Part shown: one piece after another, positions 17,198-26,226 of the stretch
Numbering within the stretch: position 1 is the stretch's first letter
How the letters are laid out: each line of letters begins with the position of its first letter
Source: JBEHWX01 sp048498995
GTDB taxonomy: Bacteria > Bacteroidota > Ignavibacteria > OLB7
DNA: 64,000 nucleotides
Assembly: GCA_048498995.1 (NCBI GenBank)
Contig: JBEHWX010000020.1
Location: forward strand, 1-64,000
Reading direction: 5' to 3'
Made by a program: the position numbers and the translations under genes
The notes under the pieces: model-generated
The model's input: the letters and a program-made list of their open reading frames with translations, nothing else
Told to the model about the DNA's origin: nothing
Databases searched by the model: none

Positions 17198-18091
17198 TCA
17201 GATCCGGAATCCGAGCGTCAGCGCGAGTCGCAGATAGGGTGTGGGCGCGAACAGATCGTTGGCGAACCCGCCCTCGGTGTCCGGAAGCCAGATCATCACG
17301 CCCGGCCGCAGCTCGCCGCCGAGCTGTAGCGATCGCGATTGCAGAATGTCCAGCCCGATTCCCCCGGCCAGATCGACCCCGTAGAGGGCATCCTCGCCGA
17401 CTGGAGTGCCGTTGACGGTGATGATGTTCCGATAGCTCCAGGCCATACGCTCCAGCCCGGCCCCGACCATGAAGTACTGTCCGAGCAGCGTGTGCCGTGG
17501 CGTGGTGAACAGGTCGAGCTGCAGGCCGGTGTGGAGCGAGATCATCTCTCCCTTCACCGAGGTCGCGATCGCGGCCGACTGCCGGACACCCGACCAGCCG
17601 ACGCCGCCGATGCCCGAGAGGCGGAGGTGCTCGCCGAGGTAGAGGCCGGCGCGAAGCTCCGCGCGGCCGCCTCCGGTCATCAGGTCGCCACCGGTGAGTC
17701 CGGGCCCGCCGGCGAGGCTCACCCAGAGCTCACCGCGCCCGGGTGTCGAGGAGGTCGTGGCGGAGAGGGAAGATGCCTCATGCTCCGGAGCCGACCGGGC
17801 GGCGCCGATGAGGCCGAACACGCTGGAGAGGAGGGAAACCATCGACGTATCGGCATCCGTCCGATCGGTCACGATGGCGGTGGACCCGGAGGAGACCTCG
17901 CGGCTTCCGGTGCTGGTGTCGGATGCCCTGGCCATCGCCTCGCTCAGGCGCGGCTCGCTTGAGGTGCCGGAGAATCCTCCGCAGCCGGCGGCCAACAGCG
18001 TGAGCGCGATCAGCGCCGCGATGCCGGCGCATCGACCGAGTCCGGCTCCGGATCGTCGCGCCTGGCCTCGCGCGGAAAACGTGGTCGTCAT
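17198..18091 (-). CDS. outer-membrane-type lipoprotein
   Basis: This 297-residue predicted lipoprotein has a signal peptide with the lipobox LTLLAAGC, a Ser/Thr-rich linker (to about residue 115), then a beta-strand-rich region of alternating residues from GELWVSLAGGPGLTGG to the C-terminal ALTLGFRI. The terminal aromatic-containing strand is typical of outer-membrane barrels. The inner of two in-frame ATGs is used because GGAG precedes it by 6 bases; the outer one (18103) adds four residues. Function is unknown. Confidence 0.78.
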   Translation of the reverse strand: MTTTFSARGQARRSGAGLGRCAGIAALIALTLLAAGCGGFSGTSSEPRLSEAMARASDTSTGSREVSSGSTAIVTDRTDADTSMVSLLSSVFGLIGAARSAPEHEASSLSATTSSTPGRGELWVSLAGGPGLTGGDLMTGGGRAELRAGLYLGEHLRLSGIGGVGWSGVRQSAAIATSVKGEMISLHTGLQLDLFTTPRHTLLGQYFMVGAGLERMAWSYRNIITVNGTPVGEDALYGVDLAGGIGLDILQSRSLQLGGELRPGVMIWLPDTEGGFANDLFAPTPYLRLALTLGFRI

Positions 18092-18357
18092 GTTCGGCTC
18101 CATGCGGGTTCAGGGTGCCTCCCGCCAGGGGAGGCGTTCAACCGGGAAGAGTACGGAGCCGCGCCGGTGTAACAGGCGATCGGGATATTCGATCTTCGAC
18201 GGGATGGCCGATTCCGGTCCCTCGGATCCTGGAGGGGGCGGGTTGACGCCACGAATCCCTATCTTCGCGCGCTCAAGCACCGCTCGCCATTCCGGAGTTC
18301 CGTCCGATCCGTCCCGATGGGCGCCTCCGCTTCCAATCATACCAATCGCTACGCACC

Positions 18358-19050
18358 ATGTTCAGAGTCTCTCCCTCCCGACATGCTCGCGCGCTTCGCG
18401 CCATGGCAGTGGCCGGCACGCTCGCGGCCGCGCTCCTGGCCGGCTGCTCCGACAACCCGACCGATACGACAGATCCCAGCACGATCACGCAGCCCTATCA
18501 TCTCCAGGCGACCATCAACGGCGCCACCGAGACGCAGCAGGGAGGAGGGAGCGGCGCCAGCGGCGACGTGGCGATTCACATGGCCGGGAGTTACGGCTCG
18601 TCGTCGAACGATGGCTATCTGGTGGTCGAGCGGATGGACTTCCGCCGCTACATCTTCACCGGCACGATTCCCTCGGTGGACACCACGTTCAGGAGCATGC
18701 GGATCGCCTTCATCAAGGTGTTTCCCGAGCGTCCGTACGGAAGCCAGACCGAGGCGCTGGTGAGCCCGACGATGGGATATGGGAGCTCCGAGAACGAAAC
18801 CGATGGGGTGGAGATCAGCTGGCGCGATGCCTCCGGCACCGACTGGTGCTCCTCCTGGGGCTCGGGCGATCAGACCGGAAGCACCTTTACGGTGACCAGC
18901 CACGAGCGGATCGAGTATCCGGTCGGGTCCACCAGGGGAGGTAAGTTCAACACGAAGGGGACGTTCAACTGCAAGCTCTACGACAAGCAGGGACACTCCA
19001 TGGATGTCACCAACGGCAGCTATTCGCTGCAGACCGTCTGGATCGACTGA
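18358..19050 (+). CDS. lipoprotein of unknown function
   Basis: This 230-residue protein has a lipoprotein signal (AVAGTLAAALLAGC, cysteine near residue 31) followed by a Thr/Asp-rich linker and a beta-rich domain. Two cysteines in DWCSSW and FNCKLYD could form a disulfide. No family is recognised. It is transcribed divergently from the lipoprotein gene at 17198-18091. A strong bidirectional terminator follows 10 bases after the stop. Confidence 0.8.
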   Translation: MFRVSPSRHARALRAMAVAGTLAAALLAGCSDNPTDTTDPSTITQPYHLQATINGATETQQGGGSGASGDVAIHMAGSYGSSSNDGYLVVERMDFRRYIFTGTIPSVDTTFRSMRIAFIKVFPERPYGSQTEALVSPTMGYGSSENETDGVEISWRDASGTDWCSSWGSGDQTGSTFTVTSHERIEYPVGSTRGGKFNTKGTFNCKLYDKQGHSMDVTNGSYSLQTVWID

Positions 19051-19060
19051 TCGAACGGCA

Positions 19061-19102
19061 ACGGGGACCGGACGGCTCCCCGCGAGCGCGTCCGGTCCCC
19101 GT
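19061..19102. terminator. strong bidirectional terminator hairpin
   Basis: A perfect 14-bp GC-rich stem (ACGGGGACCGGACG and its complement) closes a 14-base loop. It lies between the stops of two convergent lipoprotein genes and is followed by TACGTTGTTC. Confidence 0.75.
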
Positions 19103-19134
19103 TACGTTGTTCATCGATGATCCCTGGAGCGGCG

Positions 19135-20094
19135 TTACGAGTATTCCCCGTCCCGCTTCTTCTTGGCCTTGAACTTCTTGAGCAGGGCCGGATACTTCTT
19201 CTGCGCCGCGGCCACCTCGGACTTGTAGTTGAAGAGCGGCTTGCCGGTTCCGCGCACGGTTACCTCCGGCTGTCCGGCGTTCAGACCGGAAAGGGGATTC
19301 GGCGCGGAGGCGGCGGCGGACGAGTCGCCGGAGCCGAACTTCTCCCACGCCTTGTCGTCGGCCAGGATCGAATCGAGGGTGGCCTTGAACTCCTTGCCGG
19401 GGAACTCGAACGAGACGCGGTTGCCGGTCTCGGCCACGAAGCCGCTGGAGCTGGAGATCTGGCCGGGGAGATTCAGGACGGTGCGGAAGCGCAGGTCCTT
19501 GAACATCATGCCGAGCATGGAGCGCCCCATGGTCCGCATCATGTCGCTCATCGACGAATCCTGGAACATCTGGCTTCCCTCCGGCATCGGCTCGGTGCTG
19601 TCGCCGGGGGTCTCGGGCATCGGCGCGGGGGCCGGCGCCGGAGCATCGGCCGATGCATCGTCGTCGCCGAGCTCCTTGCCGAGCGTTTTCTTCGGGTCGA
19701 TGAGCATGGCGATGCGCATGCTGTCGCCGCCGATCTCGGTGGTGAACGCGCCGAGCGAGGTGCGGTTGACCTTCACCAGCGTGATATCCGGGAAGTAGGC
19801 GGTACCCTTGAAGCTGATGTGGCCGTTCGGCAGCTTCTTGCATTCGACATCCTTCCACACCTCGATCCCCTCCGACTCCTCGATGATCTGTCCGGCATAT
19901 TCGCGGAGCATCTCATCGATCTCGCGGGGAGTGGTGGCGCCCATCGTCAGGAACGGCATGTTCATGTCGGAGGTGATGGCCACCTTGCCGCTGCCGTCGG
20001 GATTGAGCGTGATGTTCTCTTCCACATCCAGACAGCCGGCGCAGCAGACGGCGATCAGGAGGAGAAGCAACGGGAGATATCTGTTCGGGCGCAT
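19135..20094 (-). CDS. lipoprotein, LppM-like N-terminus
   Basis: This 319-residue lipoprotein has the signal LPLLLLLIAVCCAGC. The mature N-terminus CLDVEENITLNPDGSGKV matches the pattern C...TLNxDGSG common to LppM-type bacterial lipoproteins. A middle Pro/Ala linker (DAPAPAPAPMPETP) follows, then a NRVSFEFPGKEFKATLD region and a lysine-rich tail. Role is unknown. The start is chosen by the signal peptide; the in-frame extension to 20295 is Arg/Pro-rich and unlikely. Confidence 0.82.
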   Translation of the reverse strand: MRPNRYLPLLLLLIAVCCAGCLDVEENITLNPDGSGKVAITSDMNMPFLTMGATTPREIDEMLREYAGQIIEESEGIEVWKDVECKKLPNGHISFKGTAYFPDITLVKVNRTSLGAFTTEIGGDSMRIAMLIDPKKTLGKELGDDDASADAPAPAPAPMPETPGDSTEPMPEGSQMFQDSSMSDMMRTMGRSMLGMMFKDLRFRTVLNLPGQISSSSGFVAETGNRVSFEFPGKEFKATLDSILADDKAWEKFGSGDSSAAASAPNPLSGLNAGQPEVTVRGTGKPLFNYKSEVAAAQKKYPALLKKFKAKKKRDGEYS

Positions 20095-20447
20095 TGCGAT
20101 TGTCTCCGGATGATTCGCTCGGCGGCGGCTCCTTGCCTGGAGCGGCGCCGGTCGAGAGGAATGGGGTCGGGAAGCCCGATGAAGCGGACTTCGGAAGCGG
20201 ACCTCGGAAGCGGGAGAAGCGGGGAGGCCTCGTCCGAGTCTTCGCATCGGCAAGCGGGGACAAAATACGCCCTCCGGCACTCGCGCGCCACGCACCCGAT
20301 CGACGGACTTGAGGAATGCGTCCGGTTCCCTATGTTCGACCTCGCCTCCCCACCCCGATCCCGCGGCCGTCAGGCATGCCCGGCCGCCGCGGGAGCACCA
20401 ACCGTTCCCTCACTCCGCAACGACCCGCAATCGCCGGGGAGACCGAC
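20095..20447. other. divergent intergenic region with short repeats
   Basis: This 353-base region lies between the LppM-like lipoprotein gene and the gene at 20448. It contains GAAGCGGAC-type degenerate 15-bp direct repeats at about 20180-20220. No gene is recognised; promoters for both flanking genes should lie here. Confidence 0.45.
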
Positions 20448-21119
20448 ATGACCAACACGCTGCTGAACATCGAGATGATGCCCCAGACGCTCAACGCGCT
20501 GCACGGGTATTCGATCTTTTCCTTTCAGGCCGTCCAGAGCTCGATCGGCGGCGCGCCGATTCTCTGCTCGGCCACGCCGATCCTCTCGGAGATCAACGCC
20601 GTCGCCACCTCGCCGCAGTTCCAAGCGCTGCTGTTTCCGCAGGGCCCGCGGCCGAACCAGTCGATGATGGCCGACTTCTCCGCCACGATCGGACTCGGCC
20701 AGATGCTTCAGGTGACAGGGCCCCAGGCCTGGCAGATCGTGCAGGGAGGGGGGGCCGGATCGATCTGGTTCGAGAACCAGACGTCGCAGCCGGTTACCTG
20801 CGGCATCGCGCAGATGATCGGCAAGCTCTACCAGGCCACGTTCGCCGGCGAGCTCGCGGCCGGCGCCTCCTGCGCCATAACGCCGCTGCAGACGACCTTC
20901 GTCGTGATCGCGAAGACACTGGCCAACGTCGGCACCGTCATCGAGCAGTGTCCGTACGCAGGGCTCCTGGCCGATCTGAGCGGATCGAACCAGGTGCTCA
21001 CCGTCACCTACGACGCGACCAGCGGCTGGGAGACCAACGGCAACGCCGCGCTCACGCAGGTTGCCGCCGGCGCTGATCTGACCACGCTCCTTGTCGAGAG
21101 CGTCTCCGCCGTGGCGTGA
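20448..21119 (+). CDS. protein of unknown function
   Basis: This 223-residue protein has no signal peptide. It is rich in Ala, Gly, Ser, Thr and Gln and has several moderately hydrophobic stretches (for example GKLYQATFAGELAAGASCAI and TTFVVIAKTLANVGTVI). Four cysteines are present. GGGGAG lies 6 bases before the ATG. I recognise no family. Composition resembles self-assembling or surface proteins, but that is only an impression. Confidence 0.7.
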   Translation: MTNTLLNIEMMPQTLNALHGYSIFSFQAVQSSIGGAPILCSATPILSEINAVATSPQFQALLFPQGPRPNQSMMADFSATIGLGQMLQVTGPQAWQIVQGGGAGSIWFENQTSQPVTCGIAQMIGKLYQATFAGELAAGASCAITPLQTTFVVIAKTLANVGTVIEQCPYAGLLADLSGSNQVLTVTYDATSGWETNGNAALTQVAAGADLTTLLVESVSAVA

Positions 21120-21280
21120 TCGGGAATGTCGTGATGAGATATGTGTATTGCCGACGGGGCTCGCGCCGTATGCGTGGGCCCCGCCCGCGTTCGGGGAGGT
21201 TGATGGTAATGATGGGATGGCGGAGAATCTGGCGTCGGGTGGAAACGATGGGAGCGATGCGGCGGCATCACGCCCCCGGC

Positions 21281-21303
21281 GCGGCCACGGGGGCCGCCCG
21301 TAC
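21281..21303 (+). repeat. secondary hairpin block of the REP-like element
   Basis: The block GCGGCCACGGGGGCCGCCCG can fold (GCGGCC with GGCCGC) and is followed by TACGA. It recurs at about 30064-30087 and, diverged, at 49473-49498, each time linked to a GTAG hairpin. Confidence 0.65.
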
Positions 21304-21341
21304 GAGGCGCGCGTCGGTATCCGCTTGTACGAGGCGCATTG

Positions 21342-21366
21342 GTAGGCGCGGGTCTTCAGCCCGCGC
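21342..21366 (+). repeat. GTAG-hairpin REP-like element (variant stem)
   Basis: GTAG is followed by stem GCGCGGG, loop TCTTCAG and stem CCCGCGC. Compared with the other copies (GCGCACG/CGTGCGC) two base pairs of the stem have changed on both sides while the 7-base loop is kept, so the hairpin itself appears to be selected. Confidence 0.8.
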
Positions 21367-21423
21367 GGTGGCAACGTGAGAATTCCGGATCGGGAGCGCC
21401 GCGTCGGGAGCGCCGCGTCGGGA

Positions 21424-21448
21424 GCGCACGCTGAAGACGTGCGCCTAC
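21424..21448 (-). repeat. GTAG-hairpin REP-like element, inverted
   Basis: Read on the minus strand this is GTAG + GCGCACG-TCTTCAG-CGTGCGC. It faces the copy at 21342, forming an inverted pair like a BIME. Two further half copies (ACGTGCGCCTACC and ACGTGCGCCT) follow it. Confidence 0.82.
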
Positions 21449-21560
21449 CAACGTGCGCCTACCAACGTGCGCCTGGGTGCGATGTTCCAGGCGCGGCCGG
21501 GCGCGCCGGAGCCCGCGAGGGGGCCCCGACGCGCATGCCGCGCGCATGCCGATGCGATGC

Positions 21561-23606
21561 TCAATTGGAGGTCGGGACCGACGTGGACGTCGTGACCGAC
21601 GACTTCGGCGCCGGCGCGCTCTCCAGGCCGAACCGGCTCCGCCAGTACTCGGTCAGGAAGATGTTGTTCGGATCCTTCTCGGCGCGGATCGTGAGGAACT
21701 GATCCCACTGCTGATACTGCGACTTGAAGAACGCCACCCATCCCTCCGGATCTCCCGCCGGGATCACCGGCTGGAACTTTCCCCAATGGAGGCGAAACGG
21801 GATGCCGTTATCGCGCAGCAGATTCCAGAGCGGCGGGTAGAACACCTCGGCCGGATTCCCGGCGTTGTCCTCGAACCAGAACGGATCGATCCTGAACACG
21901 CCGTCCTTCCACTCGTCGGTGCCGTTGGAGTAGGAGGGGCTCATCCAGAACGTGGTGGCGTCGGCGGCATAGAACTCCCAGCCGTAGGTGCCGGTCTTCG
22001 CCAGGCGCGCCCAGGGATCGAGCGCCGGCTTCGCGAAGTAGCTCTTCAGCAGGTTCATCGCGTCGGTGGCGCGTCCGAGCGGCAGCCAGATCTCGGTGAA
22101 CTCGGTCGCCATCAGCACGTCGTCCGCCTGGTTGTCCATCGGCAGCCCGCTCCAGCCGTAATCGCGGAAGGCCTGCGGCTCTCCCTTGGACATGCCGTTC
22201 TTGGTCGAGTCGGTGGCCACGAAGATGTCGAGCACCTTCGGGAAGATGTCCGGAAGCAGAAGCTTGATCGCCGGAGCCAGGAAGGCGATAACGCCGATCG
22301 TCGTGTCGACGTCGGTCACCAGGATCTTCTGCAGGAGATCCAGCAGCGCGGTCTTCAGGCTGTCGAGAACTCCCTCGCCGGAGGAGATGCTCTCGAGCTT
22401 CTGCGAAAGGTCGCCGACCAGGCTCCCCAGCGCGGAGGTGGTGCTGGGAGCTTTCAGGATGGCGGCGTCGGCGGTGGTCGCGTTGCTGAGCGCGCCGTTG
22501 CCGTCGGCGTAATCGGACAGGGCGGTGAAGAGCGTGGTCACGGCCGGATCGATCGTGACGGTGTCTCCTCCCTGCAGGAGCGCCGCGAGCGCCACGTAGA
22601 GCGCGTTGCAACGGTTGACCAGGATATCATGCACCGCCTGGATATCGTCCAGGTTGCCGACGATCGTCAGAAAGATCGATTCGGCAAGCTCGGCGACGCC
22701 CGGATAATTCGTGAACTCCTGGTAGCGCGTCGGGATGAATCCCGGCTGCGGCACCATCCGCTGGCACTGCCAGATCACCACGCGTCCGGTCGGCACCTGG
22801 CCGGCGGTGGGGAATCCGCCGTTCTGCGGCCACCAGATGAAGCGCGAGTACTGCGCTTCCTTCAGAAACTCCACGAGCCCCGGACGCTTGTTGCCGTCGA
22901 CCACGTCGCCGTCGCCGAACAGATCCACCGCCGCGTCCTCGAAGTAGCTGATAGCCTCCTGGCCGGAGATGTTGAACGTCTCGACGCACTGGAAGGTGAT
23001 CGTCGAGATCACGCCGAGCAGTCCCATCGAGAGCGCCGCGGCGTTGAACAGATCCTGGCTGGCGTCATCGCGCGAGACGGTATAGGCATTTCCCTGGCCG
23101 TCGATCAGGCGGATGGCGTAGATGGCGTCGTTGATCGAGAACTGAAGCGAGCCGCCGGAGGAGCCGGTGGAGATGAAGCCGGCGACGGTCTGATGCGAGA
23201 TGCCGCCGAGATCCGGAAGCGTCCAGCCGTACTGGTTCCAGATCTGGTAGAGAAGGCTGTTGTCCAGCGTCGAGGTGTGTGTCGGATCGCTCGGGTTGTA
23301 GCCGAGATTGATGCCGGCCTGAACTTCCACCCGCTTGTTGGTCTGATCGACGTTCAGGATGCCGCGATACTTGTCGAGCATCAGGTTCATGTTCAGCGTG
23401 GTGGACGGGGGCGTCTGCTGGCCCACCCGATTCTCGTTGTCGGTGCAGGAGTCGGTGTAGATGGCGCAGGAGACGGAGTGGGCCGATCCGCGGACGCGGA
23501 GCTCGAGCCCGGAGGCGTTGGCCTGCTTGACGAGCGCGATCAGATCATCCTCGCTCGACGGATGGTAGAAGCCGTCGGCGCCGATCTGTGGAAGAGCGTT
23601 GAGCAT
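21561..23606 (-). CDS. FAD-dependent sugar-lactone oxidase-like protein
   Basis: This 681-residue flavoprotein has the VAO/PCMH FAD-binding fold at residues 15-200: LELRVRGSAHSV, VEVQAGINLGY, and LPDLGGISHQTVAGFISTGS. The C-terminal region ends with FRLHWGKFQPV and RAEKDPNNIFLTEYWRSRFG, as in the ALO (D-arabinono-1,4-lactone / L-gulonolactone oxidase) domain. A central insert of about 200 residues (EFTNYPGVAELAESIFLTIV to LLLPDIFPKVLDIF) makes it longer than typical 430-580 residue members. There is no signal peptide. The start has AGAGG 8 bases upstream. The substrate is a guess. Confidence 0.85.
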   Translation of the reverse strand: MLNALPQIGADGFYHPSSEDDLIALVKQANASGLELRVRGSAHSVSCAIYTDSCTDNENRVGQQTPPSTTLNMNLMLDKYRGILNVDQTNKRVEVQAGINLGYNPSDPTHTSTLDNSLLYQIWNQYGWTLPDLGGISHQTVAGFISTGSSGGSLQFSINDAIYAIRLIDGQGNAYTVSRDDASQDLFNAAALSMGLLGVISTITFQCVETFNISGQEAISYFEDAAVDLFGDGDVVDGNKRPGLVEFLKEAQYSRFIWWPQNGGFPTAGQVPTGRVVIWQCQRMVPQPGFIPTRYQEFTNYPGVAELAESIFLTIVGNLDDIQAVHDILVNRCNALYVALAALLQGGDTVTIDPAVTTLFTALSDYADGNGALSNATTADAAILKAPSTTSALGSLVGDLSQKLESISSGEGVLDSLKTALLDLLQKILVTDVDTTIGVIAFLAPAIKLLLPDIFPKVLDIFVATDSTKNGMSKGEPQAFRDYGWSGLPMDNQADDVLMATEFTEIWLPLGRATDAMNLLKSYFAKPALDPWARLAKTGTYGWEFYAADATTFWMSPSYSNGTDEWKDGVFRIDPFWFEDNAGNPAEVFYPPLWNLLRDNGIPFRLHWGKFQPVIPAGDPEGWVAFFKSQYQQWDQFLTIRAEKDPNNIFLTEYWRSRFGLESAPAPKSSVTTSTSVPTSN

Positions 23607-24057
23607 TGGTGGAACCTCTGGTCGTAGTGAAGGAGGACTCGTGATGTTGGAATGCTGCCTCGGCGCGGCCTCCGCCCGTCTCCTCTCTCGCGTGACGAGA
23701 GCGATCGGCGCGCTGCCTGCCCGGCATGTGATTGACGTCGTGGGGAACGTCGTGCCCGCTCCCTCGTGGCTCGAACGGGCGCGGCGATCATCTCCCGGAA
23801 GGATCGACTCGTGGGGGGAATCGATGCGCCGGCGGACCGCTCTCGATCGGGGTCGAGGGCTTATCCGGCGCGGATGTTCGGGAGCGTGCGGAAAAAGGTG
23901 AAGGTACGGGAAGTGCCACTCCGGCACAAGCGTCCTCGCCGAGCGGCCTGGGGAAGCTGGGGAGGATGTGCCGCGGCTTCCACCCGTTATCTTTGCCGGG
24001 CCGTCGCGCGCCATCTCACCGTTGGCTCCGGCGGCCAAGCCACGATCTCGGAGTACC
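23607..24057. other. divergent intergenic region, no gene recognised
   Basis: This 451-base gap lies between the divergent flavoprotein and oxygenase-like genes. Open frames here are Arg/Ser-rich and lack family features. It presumably contains both promoters. Confidence 0.45.
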
Positions 24058-24780
24058 ATGTCAGCACCGATCGATACCCGCCCGATGCCGGAGGATACCG
24101 GCACCGATCCGAACATCCCCGGTCTTTTTTATTCATGCCGAGCCGCGGACCTTCCCGGCTTCGAGCCGATCGCGGAGCTTTCGCGCGCGGCCTGCGTTAT
24201 CCCGAGGAATGTGCCGTCGCTCGTGGAGCTTCCGGAGGATCATCCCTACGCGCGGCTCCGGCGCGAGCTCGACGATCCTCCCAGGCTCCCCGAGTTCGAG
24301 GCGCGCGAGGCGCTGGTGGCGCGCCGGAAATGGGGAGCGCTCGCCGCGGACGTCTCCGAGGAGGGAATCGGCGAAATCTCCCTGGAGGATCTCCGCTCGG
24401 CGGTCTTCCCGGGGAGCGACGCCGGCCGGCTCAACGAGCTGATGACCGCGGTCTCCGATCGCTTCGGCGTCTACTGTCAGCTTCAGGGGGATTTCTATTA
24501 CCCGCCGGGGGGATTCCGCACCTGGCACACCAACCGTCACGACGTGCCGGGGTGGCGGATGTACGTGGTCGATGTCGATCGCCCGGATGCCTCTTGGTTC
24601 CGCTACCTGCACCGGGAGAGGGGGGAGCTGGTGACGGTGTGGGATCGTCCGTCGACGGTGAATTTCTTCCACATCGATCCGGAGCGTCCCTTCTGGCACT
24701 GCATCGGCAGCGGGAGCGCGCATCGGTGGAGCAAGGGATTCGTGGTGCCGGAGGAGGTGGTGATGGAGCTGGTCAGGTGA
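24058..24780 (+). CDS. 2OG-Fe(II) oxygenase-like protein
   Basis: This 240-residue protein has a C-terminal half that resembles a Fe(II)/2-oxoglutarate oxygenase jelly roll of the type seen in phage and environmental genomes. YYPPGGFRTWHTN gives a candidate iron-binding His157 (HxN rather than HxD), followed by PGWRMYVVDVD, the distal FFHIDPERPFWHC region (His214) and SAHRWSKGF with Arg223 for 2OG. The N-terminal 130 residues are not recognised. The fold call is from motif spacing only. A 14-bp-stem hairpin follows the stop. Confidence 0.65.
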   Translation: MSAPIDTRPMPEDTGTDPNIPGLFYSCRAADLPGFEPIAELSRAACVIPRNVPSLVELPEDHPYARLRRELDDPPRLPEFEAREALVARRKWGALAADVSEEGIGEISLEDLRSAVFPGSDAGRLNELMTAVSDRFGVYCQLQGDFYYPPGGFRTWHTNRHDVPGWRMYVVDVDRPDASWFRYLHRERGELVTVWDRPSTVNFFHIDPERPFWHCIGSGSAHRWSKGFVVPEEVVMELVR

Positions 24781-24791
24781 GAACGGCGAAT

Positions 24792-24831
24792 GCGCGAGCA
24801 TGGCGACCGCGAAGGGGCGCCATGCTCGCGC
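24792..24831. terminator. bidirectional terminator hairpin
   Basis: A perfect 14-bp stem (GCGCGAGCATGGCG and its complement) with a 12-base loop lies between the convergent oxygenase-like and carbonic anhydrase genes. Confidence 0.65.
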
Positions 24832-24880
24832 GATATCAATCATCTCGTGCGTCGGCATCCGGAGCATCCGGAGGCGCCGA

Positions 24881-25540
24881 TCATCCCACGGCTTTGGCGG
24901 CCAGGTGTCCGAGAGCGGCTTCGTACTGGCTGGCCAGCTCGGCGCCGTTGGAGATCTGGAGCGACAGATCGTGGAGCAGGCCATCCTCGATGCCGTAGAT
25001 GAAGCCGTGCACCGAGAGCTTCTGCCCGCGGTCCCAGGCCTCGCGCACCACGGTCGTCTGGCAGACGTGCACCACCTGCTCGATCACGTTCAGCTCGCAG
25101 AGTCGGTCGACCCGCGCGCGCTCATCCTCGATCTCCTCGAGCATGGGAACGTGCCGTTCCATCACATCCTGCACATGGCGCAGCCAGTTGTCGATCAGCC
25201 CGAGCCGCTTGCCGGTCAACGCCGCGTGGACGCCGCCGCAGCCGTAATGGCCGGTGACGATCACGTGCTCGACCTTCAGCGCGTCCACGGCGAACTGAAG
25301 CACCGAAAGGCAGTTCAGGTCGGTGTGGACCACCACGTTGGCCACGTTCCGGTGAACGAAGAGCTCGCCGGGGAGCAGTCCCACGATCTCGTTGGCCGGA
25401 ACCCGGCTGTCTGAGCAGCCGATCCAGAGATACTTGGGCGATTGCTGCCGCGCCAGCGTCGGGAAGAACTCCGGGTCCTCGTCGTTGATCCGCTGAGCCC
25501 AGGCGCGGTTGTTCTCGATCAGGTTCTGAAGCGTATGCAT
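24881..25540 (-). CDS. can: beta-carbonic anhydrase
   Basis: This 219-residue beta-class carbonic anhydrase interconverts CO2 and bicarbonate. The zinc ligands and catalytic dyad are in canonical places: C42-S-D44-S-R46 and GHYGCGG with His98 and Cys101, the same numbering as E. coli Can. PGELFVHRNVAN and NGAELASQYEAA... also match. It is cytoplasmic. The start is the ATG aligned with the family; the in-frame extension to 25630 is not conserved and the ribosome binding site is weak. Confidence 0.96.
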   Translation of the reverse strand: MHTLQNLIENNRAWAQRINDEDPEFFPTLARQQSPKYLWIGCSDSRVPANEIVGLLPGELFVHRNVANVVVHTDLNCLSVLQFAVDALKVEHVIVTGHYGCGGVHAALTGKRLGLIDNWLRHVQDVMERHVPMLEEIEDERARVDRLCELNVIEQVVHVCQTTVVREAWDRGQKLSVHGFIYGIEDGLLHDLSLQISNGAELASQYEAALGHLAAKAVG

Positions 25541-25717
25541 GTGGGGAAACGGCGTACGACACAACGACCATCCGCGTCCCGCCGTTGAGCGACGCCCCGG
25601 TCGACTCCAGGCCGCCGGGTGGATGGTCATGACAATTCAACGCTCCGGATGGCGCGCGCGCTTCCGGAGCCGGCGCAAAGTAGGGAACCGGACCGAATCC
25701 GGGAGCGTCCGGTGGAT

Positions 25718-25954
25718 CTACGAGCGCGCTTCGTTCCGCTGTTTCTCCTCCTCCATCATGCGCCGCAGGCTGGCCGGGCGCATGTCGGTCCAGACCTCCT
25801 GGATGTAATCGAGGCACTTCTGCTTGGTTCCGGAAACTCCCACCGTCCTCCAGCCGGCCGGCAGCTCCCGGTCGATGGGCCAGAGCGAGTACTGCTCCTC
25901 TTCGTTGATGATCACGTTGAAGGTCGGCTCCACGTTGTCGTCTCTGCGCGGCAT
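25718..25954 (-). CDS. MbtH-like protein
   Basis: This 78-residue protein of the MbtH family has FNVIINEEEQYSLWP, AGWRTVGVSGTKQKCLDYIQEVWTDMRP, and the conserved three Trp positions. MbtH proteins bind and activate adenylation domains of nonribosomal peptide synthetases. No NRPS gene lies in this window, so it is an orphan here and may act on a synthetase elsewhere in the genome. GGAG precedes this ATG by 7 bases; an upstream in-frame ATG at 25999 would add 15 residues. Confidence 0.92.
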   Translation of the reverse strand: MPRRDDNVEPTFNVIINEEEQYSLWPIDRELPAGWRTVGVSGTKQKCLDYIQEVWTDMRPASLRRMMEEEKQRNEARS

Positions 25955-26226
25955 GGTGATGCTCCAGTCTGGTTGGTGTATGGCGTGAACAGTGCTCATG
26001 GCGATGGCCCGACCGATTCCATCGTGATGCGATGGATATCGCCGGAAGCGCTCCACCGTTCCCTCCTCGGCGCTTCGGGCTGCCCCGTGGGCGGCTCCGC
26101 GGGCGGATTGCGACGTCGTACCGTGTCGCGACCGACGGCGAGTATAGCACATTGCCGGCGGCCGGCAATCGTCGCCCGCCCGATCCGGCGGCGGGAAATC
26201 GAGGCGTGCCGACGTGGCGCGGCCGA

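Larger units (their letters stand above)
21120..21560. other. gene-free region with REP-like elements
   Basis: This 440-base stretch holds a GC hairpin block, two oppositely oriented GTAG hairpins and short direct repeats (GGGAGCGCCGCGTC at about 21396-21420). Short open frames here encode only Arg-rich sequence. It lies between convergent genes. Confidence 0.6.
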
